NCBI RefSeq assembly: GCF_001513675.1
Contig: NZ_CP013859.1
Location: forward strand, 1,737,081-1,801,080
Direction of reading: 5' to 3'
DNA length: 64,000 bases
DNA from: Microbacterium sp. XT11
GTDB taxonomy: Bacteria; Actinomycetota; Actinomycetes; Actinomycetales; Microbacteriaceae
Below, piece by piece: positions 1 to 10,687 of this stretch; within the stretch, counting starts at the first letter, position 1, and each line of letters starts with the position of its first letter. The translations under genes and the position numbers were made by a program. The notes below the pieces were generated by a model. It was not told where the DNA came from and did no database searches. It saw only the letters and a list, made by a program, of their open reading frames with translations.

Positions 1-113
1 CTCCGCGCACCCCCGCCGCGCCGCGCACCCCGAAGCCGGTCGAGCGCGACTACGGCGTGTGCGACGTGTGCTTCATGGTGAAGACGCCCTCAGGAGGGTG
101 CGGCTGCGACTGA
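1..113 (+). CDS. C-terminal end of an unknown protein with Cys-rich tail (5' end outside window)
   Basis: The frame ending with TGA at 111-113 is open to the left edge. It gives about 36 residues: an Ala/Pro/Arg-rich linker, then a tail with a CxxC pair (C-D-V-C) and, about 12 residues later, CGC before the stop. Such a tail could be a small metal-binding knuckle, but I do not recognise the family. Codon use (mostly G/C in third position) suits a real gene. The next gene is convergent, with 26 bp between the stops. Confidence 0.5.
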   Translation, partial: PRTPAAPRTPKPVERDYGVCDVCFMVKTPSGGCGCD

Positions 114-139
114 CGCGCGGCGTTACGCGCCGGGGCATG

Positions 140-1081
140 TCAGCGGCCGACGCGCACCCCGGTCAGCTCCTCCGAGAGGTCCCAGAGACGTGCGGCGGCC
201 GCGGCGTCGCGCAGCGGACGGTAGAGCGGCTGCGCTCCGGGAGCGCCGCCGAGGTGCCCGAGGCCGCTCGGCCCGTAGAGGGTTCCCGGCTCGGCATCCG
301 GTGACGCGGCGGCGAACAGCGCCGGTTCTCCGGCGCTCTCCGGGGTGCCGAAGAGGATGCCGCGACGTGAGAGCGCGCCGATGACGCGCCGACCGGACGT
401 GTCGGAGGTGCGGCCCAGGTCGCCGCGTGCGGCGAGCAGGTTGGTGGGCGCGACGCCGGGGTGCGAGAGCGTGCTCGTGATGCTCCAGCCCTCCGCGCGA
501 CTGCGCCGGTCGAGCTCCAGCCCGAACAGCCCGACAGCGATCTTCGATTGACGGTAGGCGGCCATGCCGTCATAGCTGCGCGTCCAGTTCGGGTCGTCCC
601 AGTTGATGCGGCCCCTGCTCGCGGCGACGCTGACCTGCGAGGTCACGCGCGCCCGCCCGGCGCGCAGCAGGGGCATGAGATGTGCCACGAGGGAGAAGTG
701 CCCCAGGTGGTTGGCGCCCAGTTGCAGTTCGAATCCGTCGGCGGTCTCCTGCCTCGTCGGTGGAGTCATCACGCCGGCGTTGGCGATGAGGATCCGGATC
801 GGCACGCCCTCGTCGCTCAAGGTCCGTCCCAGCGCGGCGACGGAGTCGAGCCGCGACAGGTCCAGCTCCCGCAGGCTCAGCCGCGCGTCCGGAACGTCGT
901 GCCGGATGCGCTCCATCGCGGCCTCGCCCTTCGCCGGGTTGCGGACCGGCATCACGACCTCGGCCCCCGCGGCGGCGAGCCGGCGGGCGATGCCGAGCCC
1001 GACACCGTCGCTGGCACCGGTCACGACGACGCGCTGATCGTCGAGGCGGGGAATCGGGTGAACGGCTGTCGTGCTCGGCAT
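140..1081 (-). CDS. SDR family NAD(P)-dependent oxidoreductase
   Basis: Short-chain dehydrogenase/reductase of 313 residues, of the retinol-dehydrogenase or protochlorophyllide-reductase-like kind. Visible signatures are the Rossmann nucleotide-binding motif TGASDGVG (residues 21-28), NAG at 101-103, LGANHLGHF near 122-129 and the catalytic pair Y176/K180 in YRQSK. A serine-rich stretch around 148-155 supplies the catalytic Ser. It should be a soluble cytoplasmic enzyme using NAD(P)H. Substrate cannot be told from sequence. The ATG start at 1081 sits just before the Rossmann fold, as is usual. It is probably a separate unit from the acyl-CoA dehydrogenase upstream, because about 115 bp separate them. 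Confidence 0.9.
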   Translation of the reverse strand: MPSTTAVHPIPRLDDQRVVVTGASDGVGLGIARRLAAAGAEVVMPVRNPAKGEAAMERIRHDVPDARLSLRELDLSRLDSVAALGRTLSDEGVPIRILIANAGVMTPPTRQETADGFELQLGANHLGHFSLVAHLMPLLRAGRARVTSQVSVAASRGRINWDDPNWTRSYDGMAAYRQSKIAVGLFGLELDRRSRAEGWSITSTLSHPGVAPTNLLAARGDLGRTSDTSGRRVIGALSRRGILFGTPESAGEPALFAAASPDAEPGTLYGPSGLGHLGGAPGAQPLYRPLRDAAAAARLWDLSEELTGVRVGR

Positions 1082-1197
1082 GGTGGCTCCTCCGTTGCTC
1101 GGATTCCATGCTCGCCGCGATCGGGAGGCTCTTCCAGGGACCGTCGGTCCCCCTCTGGCGTCCTCGCCCGACGCGGAGGGCCGACGCGCACCGGGGG

Positions 1198-2433
1198 TCA
1201 GGCGAAGGCGCTCAAGCCCGTGATGTCGCGGCCCAGGAGCAGCGCCTGCACGCTCTCGGTGCCCTCGTAGGTGTGGATCGCCTCGATGTCAGCCATGTGC
1301 TGCATGACGCCGTTCTCGAGCAGGATGCCGTTGCCGCCGAGCAGGTCGCGCGCGATCGCCGCGATGCGGCGGGCGGCCCGGGTGTTGTGGAACTTCGCCA
1401 GCGAGGCCTGCGTCGGCCGAAGCTCGCCGGCGCTCTCCAGGTCTGCCAGGCGACGGCAGTAGAGCTGCATCGCCGTGAGGTCTTCGAGCATGTGGGTGAG
1501 GCGCTCCTGCACCATCTGGAACTTCGCCAGCGGCTTGCCGAACTGCACGCGCTCCTTCGCGTACGCGAGCGCCGCCTCGTAGCACGCGGTCGCGTGGCCC
1601 AGAGCCGACCACGCGACCCCCGACCTGGTCGCGTAGAGCACGGTCGAGGCGTCCTTGAAGCTGTGCGTGCCGGGGAGCACGGCATCCAGGGGCACGCGCA
1701 CGTCGTCGAGCACGATGTGCGCCTGGTGGATCGCGCGGAGGGACGCCTTGCCGCGGATCGGGGTGCCCGTGTAGCCGGGGGTGTCCTGCTCGACGAGGAA
1801 GCACCGGACGGCGCCGTGCTCCTCGGCATCCGCGTCGTTCACCCGTGCCCACACGAAGGTGATGCCGCCGGAGGCGCCGTTGCCGATCCACTTCTTCGCG
1901 CCCCGGATCACCCAATGGTCGCCGTCGCGCCGGGCGACCGTCTCGAGCGACACCGAATCGGAGCCGTGGTCGGGCTCGGTGAGCGCGAACGAGCCGAGCA
2001 CCGAGCCATCGGCGAGAGCGGTGAGCCATCGGTCCTGCTGCTCGGGCGACCCGAAGAGGGCGAGCGTGCGCAGCGCCAGGCCGCCCTGCACGGCGAGCAC
2101 CGTGCCGAGCGAGCCGTCGCCGCGTGAGATCTCCATGTTCACGAGTCCGGCTGCCAGAGGCGACAGACGCGTGAGGGACGGATGCTCGATGCCGTCGACG
2201 ACCAGGTCCATCTCGCCCATGCGGCGCGCGACGTCGAGGGGGTACTCGCCGCGGTCCCACGCCTCGGCCATGCGCGGCCCGACCTCGTCGATGTACGCCT
2301 TCGCGCGGTCCCAGGCCTCGCGATCGGCGGCGGGGATGTCGGCGAAGACGGCGTAGTAGTCGCTGTCCTGCCGTCCGGTGACGTCGTACGACGAGACGCG
2401 CTCGCCCGGGAAGGGGGTGGCTTCGGTGCTCAT
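1198..2433 (-). CDS. acyl-CoA dehydrogenase, glutaryl-CoA dehydrogenase-like
   Basis: 411-residue flavoprotein of the acyl-CoA dehydrogenase family. The FAD-binding segment [11 protein letters not shown] and the later GAKKWIGNG block are clear. The C-terminal [20 protein letters not shown] closely matches the glutaryl-CoA dehydrogenase signature, in which the Glu of YEGT (here E390) is the catalytic base. Family role: alpha,beta-dehydrogenation of an acyl-CoA with electrons passed to ETF, and for true glutaryl-CoA dehydrogenase also decarboxylation to crotonyl-CoA. Exact substrate is inferred. A TetR gene lies upstream on the same strand, and a palindrome sits 20 bp before the start, so TetR control is likely. 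Confidence 0.88.
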   Translation of the reverse strand: MSTEATPFPGERVSSYDVTGRQDSDYYAVFADIPAADREAWDRAKAYIDEVGPRMAEAWDRGEYPLDVARRMGEMDLVVDGIEHPSLTRLSPLAAGLVNMEISRGDGSLGTVLAVQGGLALRTLALFGSPEQQDRWLTALADGSVLGSFALTEPDHGSDSVSLETVARRDGDHWVIRGAKKWIGNGASGGITFVWARVNDADAEEHGAVRCFLVEQDTPGYTGTPIRGKASLRAIHQAHIVLDDVRVPLDAVLPGTHSFKDASTVLYATRSGVAWSALGHATACYEAALAYAKERVQFGKPLAKFQMVQERLTHMLEDLTAMQLYCRRLADLESAGELRPTQASLAKFHNTRAARRIAAIARDLLGGNGILLENGVMQHMADIEAIHTYEGTESVQALLLGRDITGLSAFA

Positions 2434-2453
2434 GGGGACTCCTTCGTGGACCT

Positions 2454-2475
2454 GAGTATCGTACTCCCCGATACT
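2454..2475. promoter_or_regulatory. candidate TetR operator upstream of the acyl-CoA dehydrogenase
   Basis: Two overlapping inverted repeats are seen: AGTATCG (2455-2461) with CGATACT (2469-2475), spacer 7 bp, and GAGTA (2454-2458) with TACTC (2462-2466). They lie just upstream of the dehydrogenase start at 2433, inside the expected promoter. The neighbouring TetR protein (2806-3468) is the natural candidate to bind here. That pairing is inference. Confidence 0.5.
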
Positions 2476-2536
2476 GGGTTCCAGAAGCGGGGCGACGCCG
2501 TCGCGACCCTGTGCGTGCGACGGGCGGCCGCGTGTG

Positions 2537-2616
2537 CGAAAAGTCGGACTCTCTGCGCGACACGCCGTGGCGTGCCGGTCGCCGACGGCGTGTCGGCGCG
2601 GAACTCCGACCTTTCG
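2537..2616. repeat. imperfect 32-bp inverted repeat (REP-like hairpin)
   Basis: Arms at 2537-2568 and 2585-2616 match over about 24 of 32 positions with a 16-bp loop. The outer part (CGAAAAGTCGGA) and inner part (GACACGCCGT) are the best conserved. It lies between the acyl-CoA dehydrogenase and the TetR gene. It could be a dispersed palindromic element or a transcription-stop structure. No open frame here looks like a gene. Confidence 0.5.
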
Positions 2617-2620
2617 TGCG

Positions 2621-2805
2621 CGCGGGGGTGGCGGGCGCGCGGGGCGGCGGGCGGCGGGGTGCGCGGGGGGCGGCGGGGCCCGCGGGGGCCGTGCCGGTGC
2701 GGGGGCCGTGCCGGTGCGGGGGCGGCGGGCGCGCGGGGCGGCGGGCGCGCAGGGCGCGCGGGGGCGCGCGGGGGTGGTGCCGACGCGGGGCCGTGCCGGC
2801 GCGGG
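2621..2805. repeat. extremely G-rich low-complexity spacer with a short tandem repeat
   Basis: The + strand is almost wholly G and C, with many runs of four to six G. GGGGGCCGTGCCGGTGC is repeated twice in tandem near 2683-2716, and there are several copies of GGGCGCGC-like blocks. It lies just beyond the TetR stop codon. The run pattern could form G-quadruplex structure on the + strand (C-rich on the strand transcribed as TetR mRNA). I see no gene in it. Confidence 0.6.
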
Positions 2806-3468
2806 TCAGTCGAGCTGCGTGCGGAGGCGCCGCGTGACCTCGGCGATCGGCATCGACCGGGGGAACACCGCCACCACGACGTCGTCGGGCGCCGCGGCCG
2901 CGGCATCCGCGGGAACGCCGTACCGGCGCCGGACGTCGGCGAGCGCGGCCTGCAGCGTGGAGAGCGGCACCTTCTTCTTGCCGCGAAGCAGCTGGCGCAG
3001 CACGTGGTTGTGCACCGCCGTGACCAGCGCAGCGAAGCCGACGGCGTCGAGCGGGTCGACTCCGGGGAGTGCGCTGCGCAGGTAGTCGTCGAACAGCCGC
3101 TCGTAGCGGAACACCGTGATGATCTCGCGTTCGCGGAGCACCGGCACCCGGCGCACGACCTGATAGCGGCGGCGGGCGAGCTCGGGATCCCGCGCGAAGT
3201 GGGAGAACACCGACTCGGATGCTGCACACACGGCGCCCCAAGGATCGTCGTGCCCTTCGGCGAGGAACTCGCGGAGCTGTTCCAGCAGCACCTCGTGGTC
3301 GGCGAAGACCACGTCCTCCTTGCCGCCGAACTGGCGGAAGAAGGTCGACCGCGAGACGCCGGCGGCCTTCGCGATCTGTTCCACGGAGGTCTGATCGAAG
3401 CCCTGCGTCTGGAACAGCTCGAGCGCTGCGGCGACGACGGCGGAGCGCGGTTCTGTGGTGTCTCGCAT
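2806..3468 (-). CDS. TetR/AcrR family transcriptional regulator
   Basis: 220 residues with an N-terminal TetR helix-turn-helix (about residues 12-58, with ELFQTQGFDQTSVEQIAKAA then GVSRSTFFRQFGGKEDV). The rest is a helical ligand-binding domain. It lies upstream of the glutaryl-CoA-dehydrogenase-like gene on the same strand, separated by an unusual G-rich spacer. Likely a repressor of that gene and perhaps of itself, relieved by an acyl-CoA or related ligand; this is inference from context. Confidence 0.88.
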   Translation of the reverse strand: MRDTTEPRSAVVAAALELFQTQGFDQTSVEQIAKAAGVSRSTFFRQFGGKEDVVFADHEVLLEQLREFLAEGHDDPWGAVCAASESVFSHFARDPELARRRYQVVRRVPVLREREIITVFRYERLFDDYLRSALPGVDPLDAVGFAALVTAVHNHVLRQLLRGKKKVPLSTLQAALADVRRRYGVPADAAAAAPDDVVVAVFPRSMPIAEVTRRLRTQLD

Positions 3469-3622
3469 AGCGAAAGCCTAGAACCTCGGATGCGTCGCAC
3501 CACGGATCGTTTCGCCCTCGGACGCTCCGGATGCCGCGGAGAAGGCGCGTCCGCGCGGCGCTCCTGCGGCCCGGGCGCGGCCACGGGGCGGTCAGGTTGG
3601 GGTAGTAAGCTGGGGGACTGGT

Positions 3623-3641
3623 CGATGTCTCGACATCGAGA
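3623..3641. promoter_or_regulatory. overlapping palindromes upstream of sucC
   Basis: CGATGTC-TC-GACATCG (3623-3638) and TCTCGA-CA-TCGAGA (3628-3641) are both perfect inverted repeats and overlap, 37 bp before the sucC start. The second resembles TCTTGGTATCGAGA at 40317-40330 before icd, so both TCA-cycle genes may share a regulator. A MarR-family TCA regulator of the TamR kind is one possibility, but I cannot confirm the motif. Confidence 0.5.
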
Positions 3642-3677
3642 GAACTACCAGGCCGCAATCCCAGTGAAGGAACCACA

Positions 3678-5776
<2,099 letters not shown>

Positions 5777-5793
5777 CGCGACAGTCGTCTCGA

Positions 5794-5822
5794 GAGGACC
5801 CCGGGCTCTGCCTGGGGTCCTC
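5794..5822 (+). terminator. terminator hairpin after sucCD
   Basis: GAGGACCCC (5794-5802) pairs perfectly with GGGGTCCTC (5814-5822), with extra pairing inside the 11-base loop. No clear U-tract follows, as is common in actinobacteria. The remaining 155 bp to the next gene hold no gene that I can see. Confidence 0.75.
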
Positions 5823-5977
5823 GTGCGTTCGCGGGCGGAGGCGGCCGGTTCCAGTCGTGCTTCACAGCCGTTTCCCGGCCGGAAGTCGGGCTCTGCGCCT
5901 TGGTGCCGGCGGCGCTCTCCTGAGCCGGCGCAGATCGCGACGGGAACCGCGATGCCGCGGCGAACGGCCTCGCGGGA

Positions 5978-6553
5978 TCAGGAGCCGAGCACCGCGTCGA
6001 GCAGCCGGTCGAGCGCGTCGTGCGCGTAGCCGCGCGCCGCGGCATCCGTCGGGCGCTCGGAGAGCCAGAGCGCGAGCTCGTTCATCGCGCCGGAGAGGGC
6101 CGCGGTGAGGGCGTCGAGCCCGGGAGCGGCGACGCCAGCCTCGGCGAGGCCGGTGCGCAGCTCCGCGGCCGGACCGTCGGCGTCGAGGCGCCGCCAGTCC
6201 TCCCAGCTCAGCACAGCGGGGCCGTCGACCAGGAGCACACGCGCGGCCGCGCCGGCCGTGATCGCATCGAGGAACGCGTGGCTGCCCACGCGGAGCGCGG
6301 GTTCAGGGCCGCTTCCCTCCGTCGCCGCCACGATCGCGTCCGCGACCTCTTGCTGCTGTGCGCGGGCGACGGCGGCGAAGAGGCCGGGTTTCGAGGAGTA
6401 ATGGTGGTACACCGCGCCGCGCGTGACGTCGGCGGCGCGCGCGATGTCGTCGACGGACGCTGCGGCGTACCCGTGGGCGGAGAAATGCTCTGCGGCGACC
6501 GACAGGATCCGGCGGGCGGTCGCTGCGGCCTCGGCGGCCGATGCTCTGGGCAT
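5978..6553 (-). CDS. TetR/AcrR family transcriptional regulator
   Basis: 191 residues from the ATG at 6553. A longer in-frame start at 6607 would run through the divergent operator and is unlikely. The N-terminal HTH (residues about 10-55) includes HFSAHGYAAASVDDIARAA and DVTRGAVYHHYSSKPGLF, a strong TetR signature. Divergent from the VOC-family gene at 6628, with nested palindromes between them, so it probably represses both genes. Ligand unknown. Confidence 0.88.
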   Translation of the reverse strand: MPRASAAEAAATARRILSVAAEHFSAHGYAAASVDDIARAADVTRGAVYHHYSSKPGLFAAVARAQQQEVADAIVAATEGSGPEPALRVGSHAFLDAITAGAAARVLLVDGPAVLSWEDWRRLDADGPAAELRTGLAEAGVAAPGLDALTAALSGAMNELALWLSERPTDAAARGYAHDALDRLLDAVLGS

Positions 6554-6563
6554 GGAGGTTCCC

Positions 6564-6618
6564 TTACGTGCGTTGTGTATGTATTCTAGGGCGACCGATA
6601 CAAACACGATGTACGTAA
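6564..6618. promoter_or_regulatory. nested operators between TetR gene and VOC gene
   Basis: Outer pair TTACGT (6564-6569) / ACGTAA (6613-6618); inner pair GTGTATGTAT (6575-6584) / ATACAAACAC (6598-6607), 9 of 10 bases matching. Both are centred on the divergent promoter region, consistent with TetR dimer binding. AAGGAG at 6617-6622 is the ribosome site for the VOC gene, so the right outer arm overlaps it. Confidence 0.55.
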
Positions 6619-6627
6619 AGGAGTGTC

Positions 6628-7029
6628 ATGCGCATCGCCAGCTTCTATCCGGTGCTGATGGTGGAGGACGTCGCCGCCTCGGCGGACTTCTACCGCGACG
6701 TGCTCGGATTCGAGACGACGTTCGAGGCGGACTGGTATGTGAGCCTGCGGTTCGAGGGCGGAGAGCTCGCGATCCTCGATCGCACGCACGAGACGATCCC
6801 GCAGGGCTTCCGCGAGCCGGTGCGGGGCCTGCTCTTGAACGTCGAGGTTCCGGATGCCGCGGCCGAGCACCGGCGCCTGGTGGCAGAGCGCGGTCTCCCC
6901 GAGCGCCTCACGCTGCGCGTCGAGGACTTCGGCCAGCGCCACTTCATCGTGGAGGCGCCGGGCGGCGTGCTCCTCGACGTGATCGAGCCGATCGAGCCGT
7001 CGGCGGAGTTCGCAGCCGCCTACGCCTGA
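6628..7029 (+). CDS. VOC family protein (glyoxalase/bleomycin resistance/dioxygenase fold)
   Basis: 133 residues, one vicinal-oxygen-chelate unit: beta-alpha-beta-beta-beta modules with the typical [22 protein letters not shown] start and a second half ending in [14 protein letters not shown]. Strong AAGGAG site 5 bp before ATG. Members bind metal and act on small electrophiles or sequester antibiotics; substrate is unknown here. The divergent TetR regulator suggests an inducible stress or detoxification role. Confidence 0.85.
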   Translation: MRIASFYPVLMVEDVAASADFYRDVLGFETTFEADWYVSLRFEGGELAILDRTHETIPQGFREPVRGLLLNVEVPDAAAEHRRLVAERGLPERLTLRVEDFGQRHFIVEAPGGVLLDVIEPIEPSAEFAAAYA

Positions 7030-7052
7030 GGCGCATCGGCCGGCGACAGGAC

Positions 7053-7093
7053 GACAGGGGCGGATGCTGCAGCCCGCAGCATCCGCCCCTGTC
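7053..7093. terminator. bidirectional terminator, perfect 18-bp stem
   Basis: The arms at 7053-7070 (GACAGGGGCGGATGCTGC) and 7076-7093 are perfectly complementary around a 5-base loop. It lies between the converging VOC gene (ends 7029) and the purine permease (ends 7107), so it can serve both directions. Confidence 0.85.
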
Positions 7094-7106
7094 ACGCGGG
7101 CGCGAC

Positions 7107-8522
7107 TCAGACGCCGAAGAGCGCCTCGATCGGACCGCGCGCGAAGAAGAGCACGAACCCGACGCCGACGACCCACAGCAGCGGGTGGATGGTCTTCGCC
7201 CGTCCGGAGAGGGCATTGACGACGATCCAGCTCACGAAGCCCGCACCGATGCCGTTCGCGATCGAGTAGGTCATGGGCATGACCGTGACGGTGAGGAACA
7301 CGGGCAGCAGCACGCGGAAGTCGCTGAGGTCGATGTTCTTGATCTGCGAGAGCATCATCGCGCCGACGAGCACCAGGGCCGCAGCCGCGACCTGACCGGG
7401 AACGAGCGAGGTCAGCGGCGTGAAGAACATCGCGAGCAGGAACAGCACGCCCGTGATGGTGGTCGCGAAGCCCGTCCGTGCGCCCTCACCGATGCCGGCG
7501 CCGGACTCGACGAACACGGTCGCCGAGGAGGAGGACGTGCCACCGCCGGCGATCGCACCGACGCCCTCCACGATCAGGGCCGACTTGATGCGCGGGAAGT
7601 CGCCCTTCTCGTCGGCGAGGTCGGCCTCCTTGGCGAGACCCGTCATGGTGCCCATGGCGTCGAAGAAGTTCGAGAACAGCAAGGTGAAGACGAACATCAC
7701 GAGCGCGACGACGCTGACCTTCGTCAGGTCGAAGCCGAAGCTCACGTTGCCGACGAGACTGAGGTCGGGGAGGCTCACGATGCTGCCGGTGAAGCCGAAG
7801 TCGAGCCCGAACGGCCAGATGAGGTTCACCACGGCCGCCAGTACGGTGCCGCCGACCAGGGCGATGAGGATCGCGCCCTTCACGCGCAGGGCGATGAGCA
7901 CGCCGCCGATCAGCAGGGTCAGCACGAAGAGCAGCGTCTCCACCGACGCGACGGAACCGTCGACGCCGAGCCCGACCGGCGGCGAAGGGTTGAGCGTCGA
8001 GCTCACGAAGCCGGAGTTCACGAAGCCGATGAAGGCGATGAAGAGGCCGATGCCGACCGTGATCGCGAGCTTGAGCTGCACCGGGACCGCGTCGAAGATG
8101 AGCTTGCGGAGTCCGGTCGCGGCGAGGAGCACGATGATGACGCCGTTGATCATCACGAGCGCCATGGCCTCGGGCCACGTGACGCTGCCGACGACCGAGA
8201 AGGCCAGGAACGCGTTGATGCCGAGGCCCGCGGCGAACGCGAAGGGCAGGCGCGTGACCAGGCCGAACAGGATCGTCATGACGCCGGCGGTCAGAGCCGT
8301 CGCCGCGGCGACAGCGGGGCCGGCGAGCGTGTCGCCGTTGACGTCGGGGGTGGCGAGGATGACCGGGTTCAGGATCACGATGTAGGCCATCGTGACGAAC
8401 GTCACCAGGCCCCCTCGGATCTCGGTACCGATCGTCGATCCGCGCTTGGTGATCTCGAAGAACCGATCGAGGGCGCTGGCGGGTTCGGTGGCGGCTGGGG
8501 CGGGGGACGGGGCAGTTGTCAT
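7107..8522 (-). CDS. NCS2 family purine permease (AzgA/PbuG-like, hypoxanthine/guanine/adenine)
   Basis: 471 residues from ATG 8522. The same frame stays open far upstream but only as antisense of the next genes. A GGAGG site precedes the ATG. Many hydrophobic segments; the AzgA-type motifs FVTMAYIVILNP, GLGINAFLAF, GTSSSSATVFVESGAGIGEG and TGLRKLIFDAVP are present. Family members are inner-membrane proton/nucleobase symporters. It sits near purN-purH, but on the opposite strand, so any link with purine synthesis is only thematic. Confidence 0.9.
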   Translation of the reverse strand: MTTAPSPAPAATEPASALDRFFEITKRGSTIGTEIRGGLVTFVTMAYIVILNPVILATPDVNGDTLAGPAVAAATALTAGVMTILFGLVTRLPFAFAAGLGINAFLAFSVVGSVTWPEAMALVMINGVIIVLLAATGLRKLIFDAVPVQLKLAITVGIGLFIAFIGFVNSGFVSSTLNPSPPVGLGVDGSVASVETLLFVLTLLIGGVLIALRVKGAILIALVGGTVLAAVVNLIWPFGLDFGFTGSIVSLPDLSLVGNVSFGFDLTKVSVVALVMFVFTLLFSNFFDAMGTMTGLAKEADLADEKGDFPRIKSALIVEGVGAIAGGGTSSSSATVFVESGAGIGEGARTGFATTITGVLFLLAMFFTPLTSLVPGQVAAAALVLVGAMMLSQIKNIDLSDFRVLLPVFLTVTVMPMTYSIANGIGAGFVSWIVVNALSGRAKTIHPLLWVVGVGFVLFFARGPIEALFGV

Positions 8523-8613
8523 CGGGAAACCTCCGGAGAAGACGCTATCGTGTCGCGGATGCCGCGCGCGCCCCCGAAGGCGCCCGTCCAACTCGTCGTA
8601 GTCTCGAAGGGTC

Positions 8614-9975
8614 ATGCACCGCGTCCTCGTCGCCCTCCTCGCCGCCTTCGACGCCGCCATCGCGGCCGCCGTCGGACTGGCTGCGCTGCTGGCTCCCCTC
8701 ACGGTGCTGTGGACGCTCGCGTTCGGCATCACGGCGGACTGGGGCGCGCTGTGGCCGCTCACCGGGACTCTGTGGCAGTTCGGCCACGGGGTGCCCGTCG
8801 ACATCGCGATCCCCGTCGAGACGCTCACGGCGCTGGGCATCGCACCGGATGCCGCGACGTTCACGCTGTCGGTGACGCCCCTCGCCTTCCTGCTGTTCAC
8901 GCTGCTGTTCGCGGCGCGGTCGGGCGCACGCGCCGCCCGGGCGGGGACATGGCTGCTCGGATGCCTGTCCGGCACGGCGGCGTTCACCGTGATCGCCGTC
9001 GTCGTCGCGCTCACCGCGCGGCTGGAGGCGGCGGTCACCCCGCTCGTGCCGGCGATCGTCGCGCCCGCTGCCGCGTATCTCGCCGGCGCGCTCGGCGGAG
9101 CGATCCGGACCGTGTGGGAGGACGGCGACGGAGGCCTGCTCGATCGCCTGCACGACGTCATCGACTCCTGGGGCGACTGGGGCCCGGTCCCCGCTGCCGC
9201 GGTGCGTGGCGCGGCCTTCACGATCGTCGCGCTCACGGGCGCCTCGGCCGTCGCGGTCGCCCTCATGACCTTCCTGCGCGGCGGTGAGGTCGTCGCGCTG
9301 TTCCAAGCCGCCAGGGTCGACGTGCTCGGCGCCGTCATGATCACGCTCGCCCAGTTCGCCTTCCTGCCGACGATGCTCGTGTGGGCCGCCTCCTGGATCG
9401 CCGGTCCGGGCTTCTCTGTCGGAACCGGCACGGCGGTGTCCCCGGCCGGAACGCAGTTGGGGGTCGTCCCCGGCATCCCGGCGTTCGGGCTCCTGCCGGA
9501 GAACAGCTCGATCTGGATGCTGGTGGTGGTGCTCGTGCCGATCGGCGCCGGTGCCCTCGCCGGGTGGGCTGTGCGGTCGCGCCTCGTCTGGGAGGGGACC
9601 CCGCTCACCACTGCGCAGCGCGCGACCATCGTGGCCGGCATCGCCGTGCTCGTCGCGGCTGTCGCGGCTGTCGTGGCAGCCCTCGCCGGCGGATCGATCG
9701 GACCGGGCCGTCTCGCCGAGGCCGGCCCCGAGGTGCTGCCGTTCGCCCTCGTCCTGGGCGGCGAGGTGCTGCTGGGCGCGGCGATCCTGCTGCTCTCCCC
9801 GCGCAACCGCGACGAACTCGCCGAGGAGCGCACCGACCGCTGGATCGCCGAGATGGCGGCATCCGATCTGCTTCCAGGCGGCGCTGCCGATGGCACGAAC
9901 CACGACACGGTGGAGCTGGACGAACTCGACGGGATGCCCGGTGCGACGGGTGATCCGGGCGCCCCGGCGCGCTGA
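8614..9975 (+). CDS. DUF6350 family membrane protein (PerM-like)
   Basis: 453 residues, about ten hydrophobic segments. FLPTMLVWAASWIAGPGF followed by SVGTGTAVSPAG is the hallmark stretch of the DUF6350 family. In Mycobacterium tuberculosis the gene in this position, just before purN-purH, is perM (Rv0955), needed for cell division and persistence; function here is inferred from family and synteny. The C-terminal 50 residues are hydrophilic and acidic. TAGTCT at 8599-8604 lies 9 bases before the ATG, so a leaderless transcript is possible. Not clearly co-transcribed with purN (92-bp gap with a hairpin). Confidence 0.85.
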   Translation: MHRVLVALLAAFDAAIAAAVGLAALLAPLTVLWTLAFGITADWGALWPLTGTLWQFGHGVPVDIAIPVETLTALGIAPDAATFTLSVTPLAFLLFTLLFAARSGARAARAGTWLLGCLSGTAAFTVIAVVVALTARLEAAVTPLVPAIVAPAAAYLAGALGGAIRTVWEDGDGGLLDRLHDVIDSWGDWGPVPAAAVRGAAFTIVALTGASAVAVALMTFLRGGEVVALFQAARVDVLGAVMITLAQFAFLPTMLVWAASWIAGPGFSVGTGTAVSPAGTQLGVVPGIPAFGLLPENSSIWMLVVVLVPIGAGALAGWAVRSRLVWEGTPLTTAQRATIVAGIAVLVAAVAAVVAALAGGSIGPGRLAEAGPEVLPFALVLGGEVLLGAAILLLSPRNRDELAEERTDRWIAEMAASDLLPGGAADGTNHDTVELDELDGMPGATGDPGAPAR

Positions 9976-10030
9976 TCCCGACGCCGCACCGCCCGTCGGT
10001 CACGCACCTCGGAAACGGCTCCGACTCCGG

Positions 10031-10061
10031 GGCAAGGGGGTCTTGCCGCCACGGGTAGACT
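10031..10061 (+). promoter_or_regulatory. hairpin and -10 element before purN
   Basis: GGCAAG (10031-10036) and CTTGCC (10042-10047) form a perfect 6-5-6 inverted repeat. TAGACT (10056-10061) is a good -10 box only 6 bases before the GTG start of purN, implying a leaderless mRNA. The repeat may be an operator or the end of the upstream transcript. Confidence 0.45.
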
Positions 10062-10067
10062 GGGCGC

Positions 10068-10655
10068 GTGCTCACGGTCGCCGTTCTCATCTCGGGCACC
10101 GGCTCGAATCTTCGCGCCCTCCTCGAGGCCGCTCGTCATCCCGATTTTCCGGCGCGCGTCGTCGTCGTCGGGGCCGACCGGGAGGCAGACGGCCTCGCGC
10201 ACGCCGAGGAGTTCGGCATCCCCAGCTTCACCGTGCCGTGGCACGAGCACGAGAGCCGCGAGGCCTGGGGCGAAGAGCTCGGACGTCAACTCGACGTATG
10301 GAGCCCCGACCTCATCGTGCTGAGCGGTCTGATGCGGCTGCTTCCGCCGGCGCTCGTCGCCCGGTACGCCCCGCGGATCATCAACACGCATCCCGCGTAC
10401 CTCCCGGAGTTCCCCGGCGCGCACGGCGTCCGCGATGCGCTCGCGGCCGGCGTGACCGAGACCGGTGCCAGCGTGATCGTCGTCGATGACGGCGTGGACA
10501 CAGGACCCGTCCTCGCGCAGGAGCGCGTGCCGGTCGTCGAAGGAGACACCGAGCACACCCTGCACGAGCGCATCAAGCCCGTGGAGCGACGGCTGCTCAT
10601 CGACGTGGTGCGACGCATCGCGACCGGTGAGCTGTCCCTGACCTCCGCATCCTGA
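10068..10655 (+). CDS. purN: phosphoribosylglycinamide formyltransferase
   Basis: 195 residues, GTG start. Transfers the formyl group of 10-formyl-THF to GAR, the third step of purine synthesis. GTGSNLRAL (10-18) binds phosphate; the catalytic trio N106, H108 (in [15 protein letters not shown]) and D144 falls at the same numbers as in the E. coli enzyme. purH follows after 32 bp in one operon. Its cofactor is also the product of folD at 60572. Confidence 0.97.
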   Translation: MLTVAVLISGTGSNLRALLEAARHPDFPARVVVVGADREADGLAHAEEFGIPSFTVPWHEHESREAWGEELGRQLDVWSPDLIVLSGLMRLLPPALVARYAPRIINTHPAYLPEFPGAHGVRDALAAGVTETGASVIVVDDGVDTGPVLAQERVPVVEGDTEHTLHERIKPVERRLLIDVVRRIATGELSLTSAS

Positions 10656-10687
10656 ACACACGCCCGAACCGCACGAAGGAGCCCACC

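Noticed and set aside
6423..9287. 954-residue open frame on the + strand
   Set aside because: Crosses the VOC and permease genes out of frame and is rich in Asp/Glu/Arg/His repeats typical of shadows.
7107..10661. 1184-residue open frame on the - strand
   Set aside because: Only the part up to 8522 is a gene (purine permease). The rest is antisense to DUF6350 and purN and has no family features.
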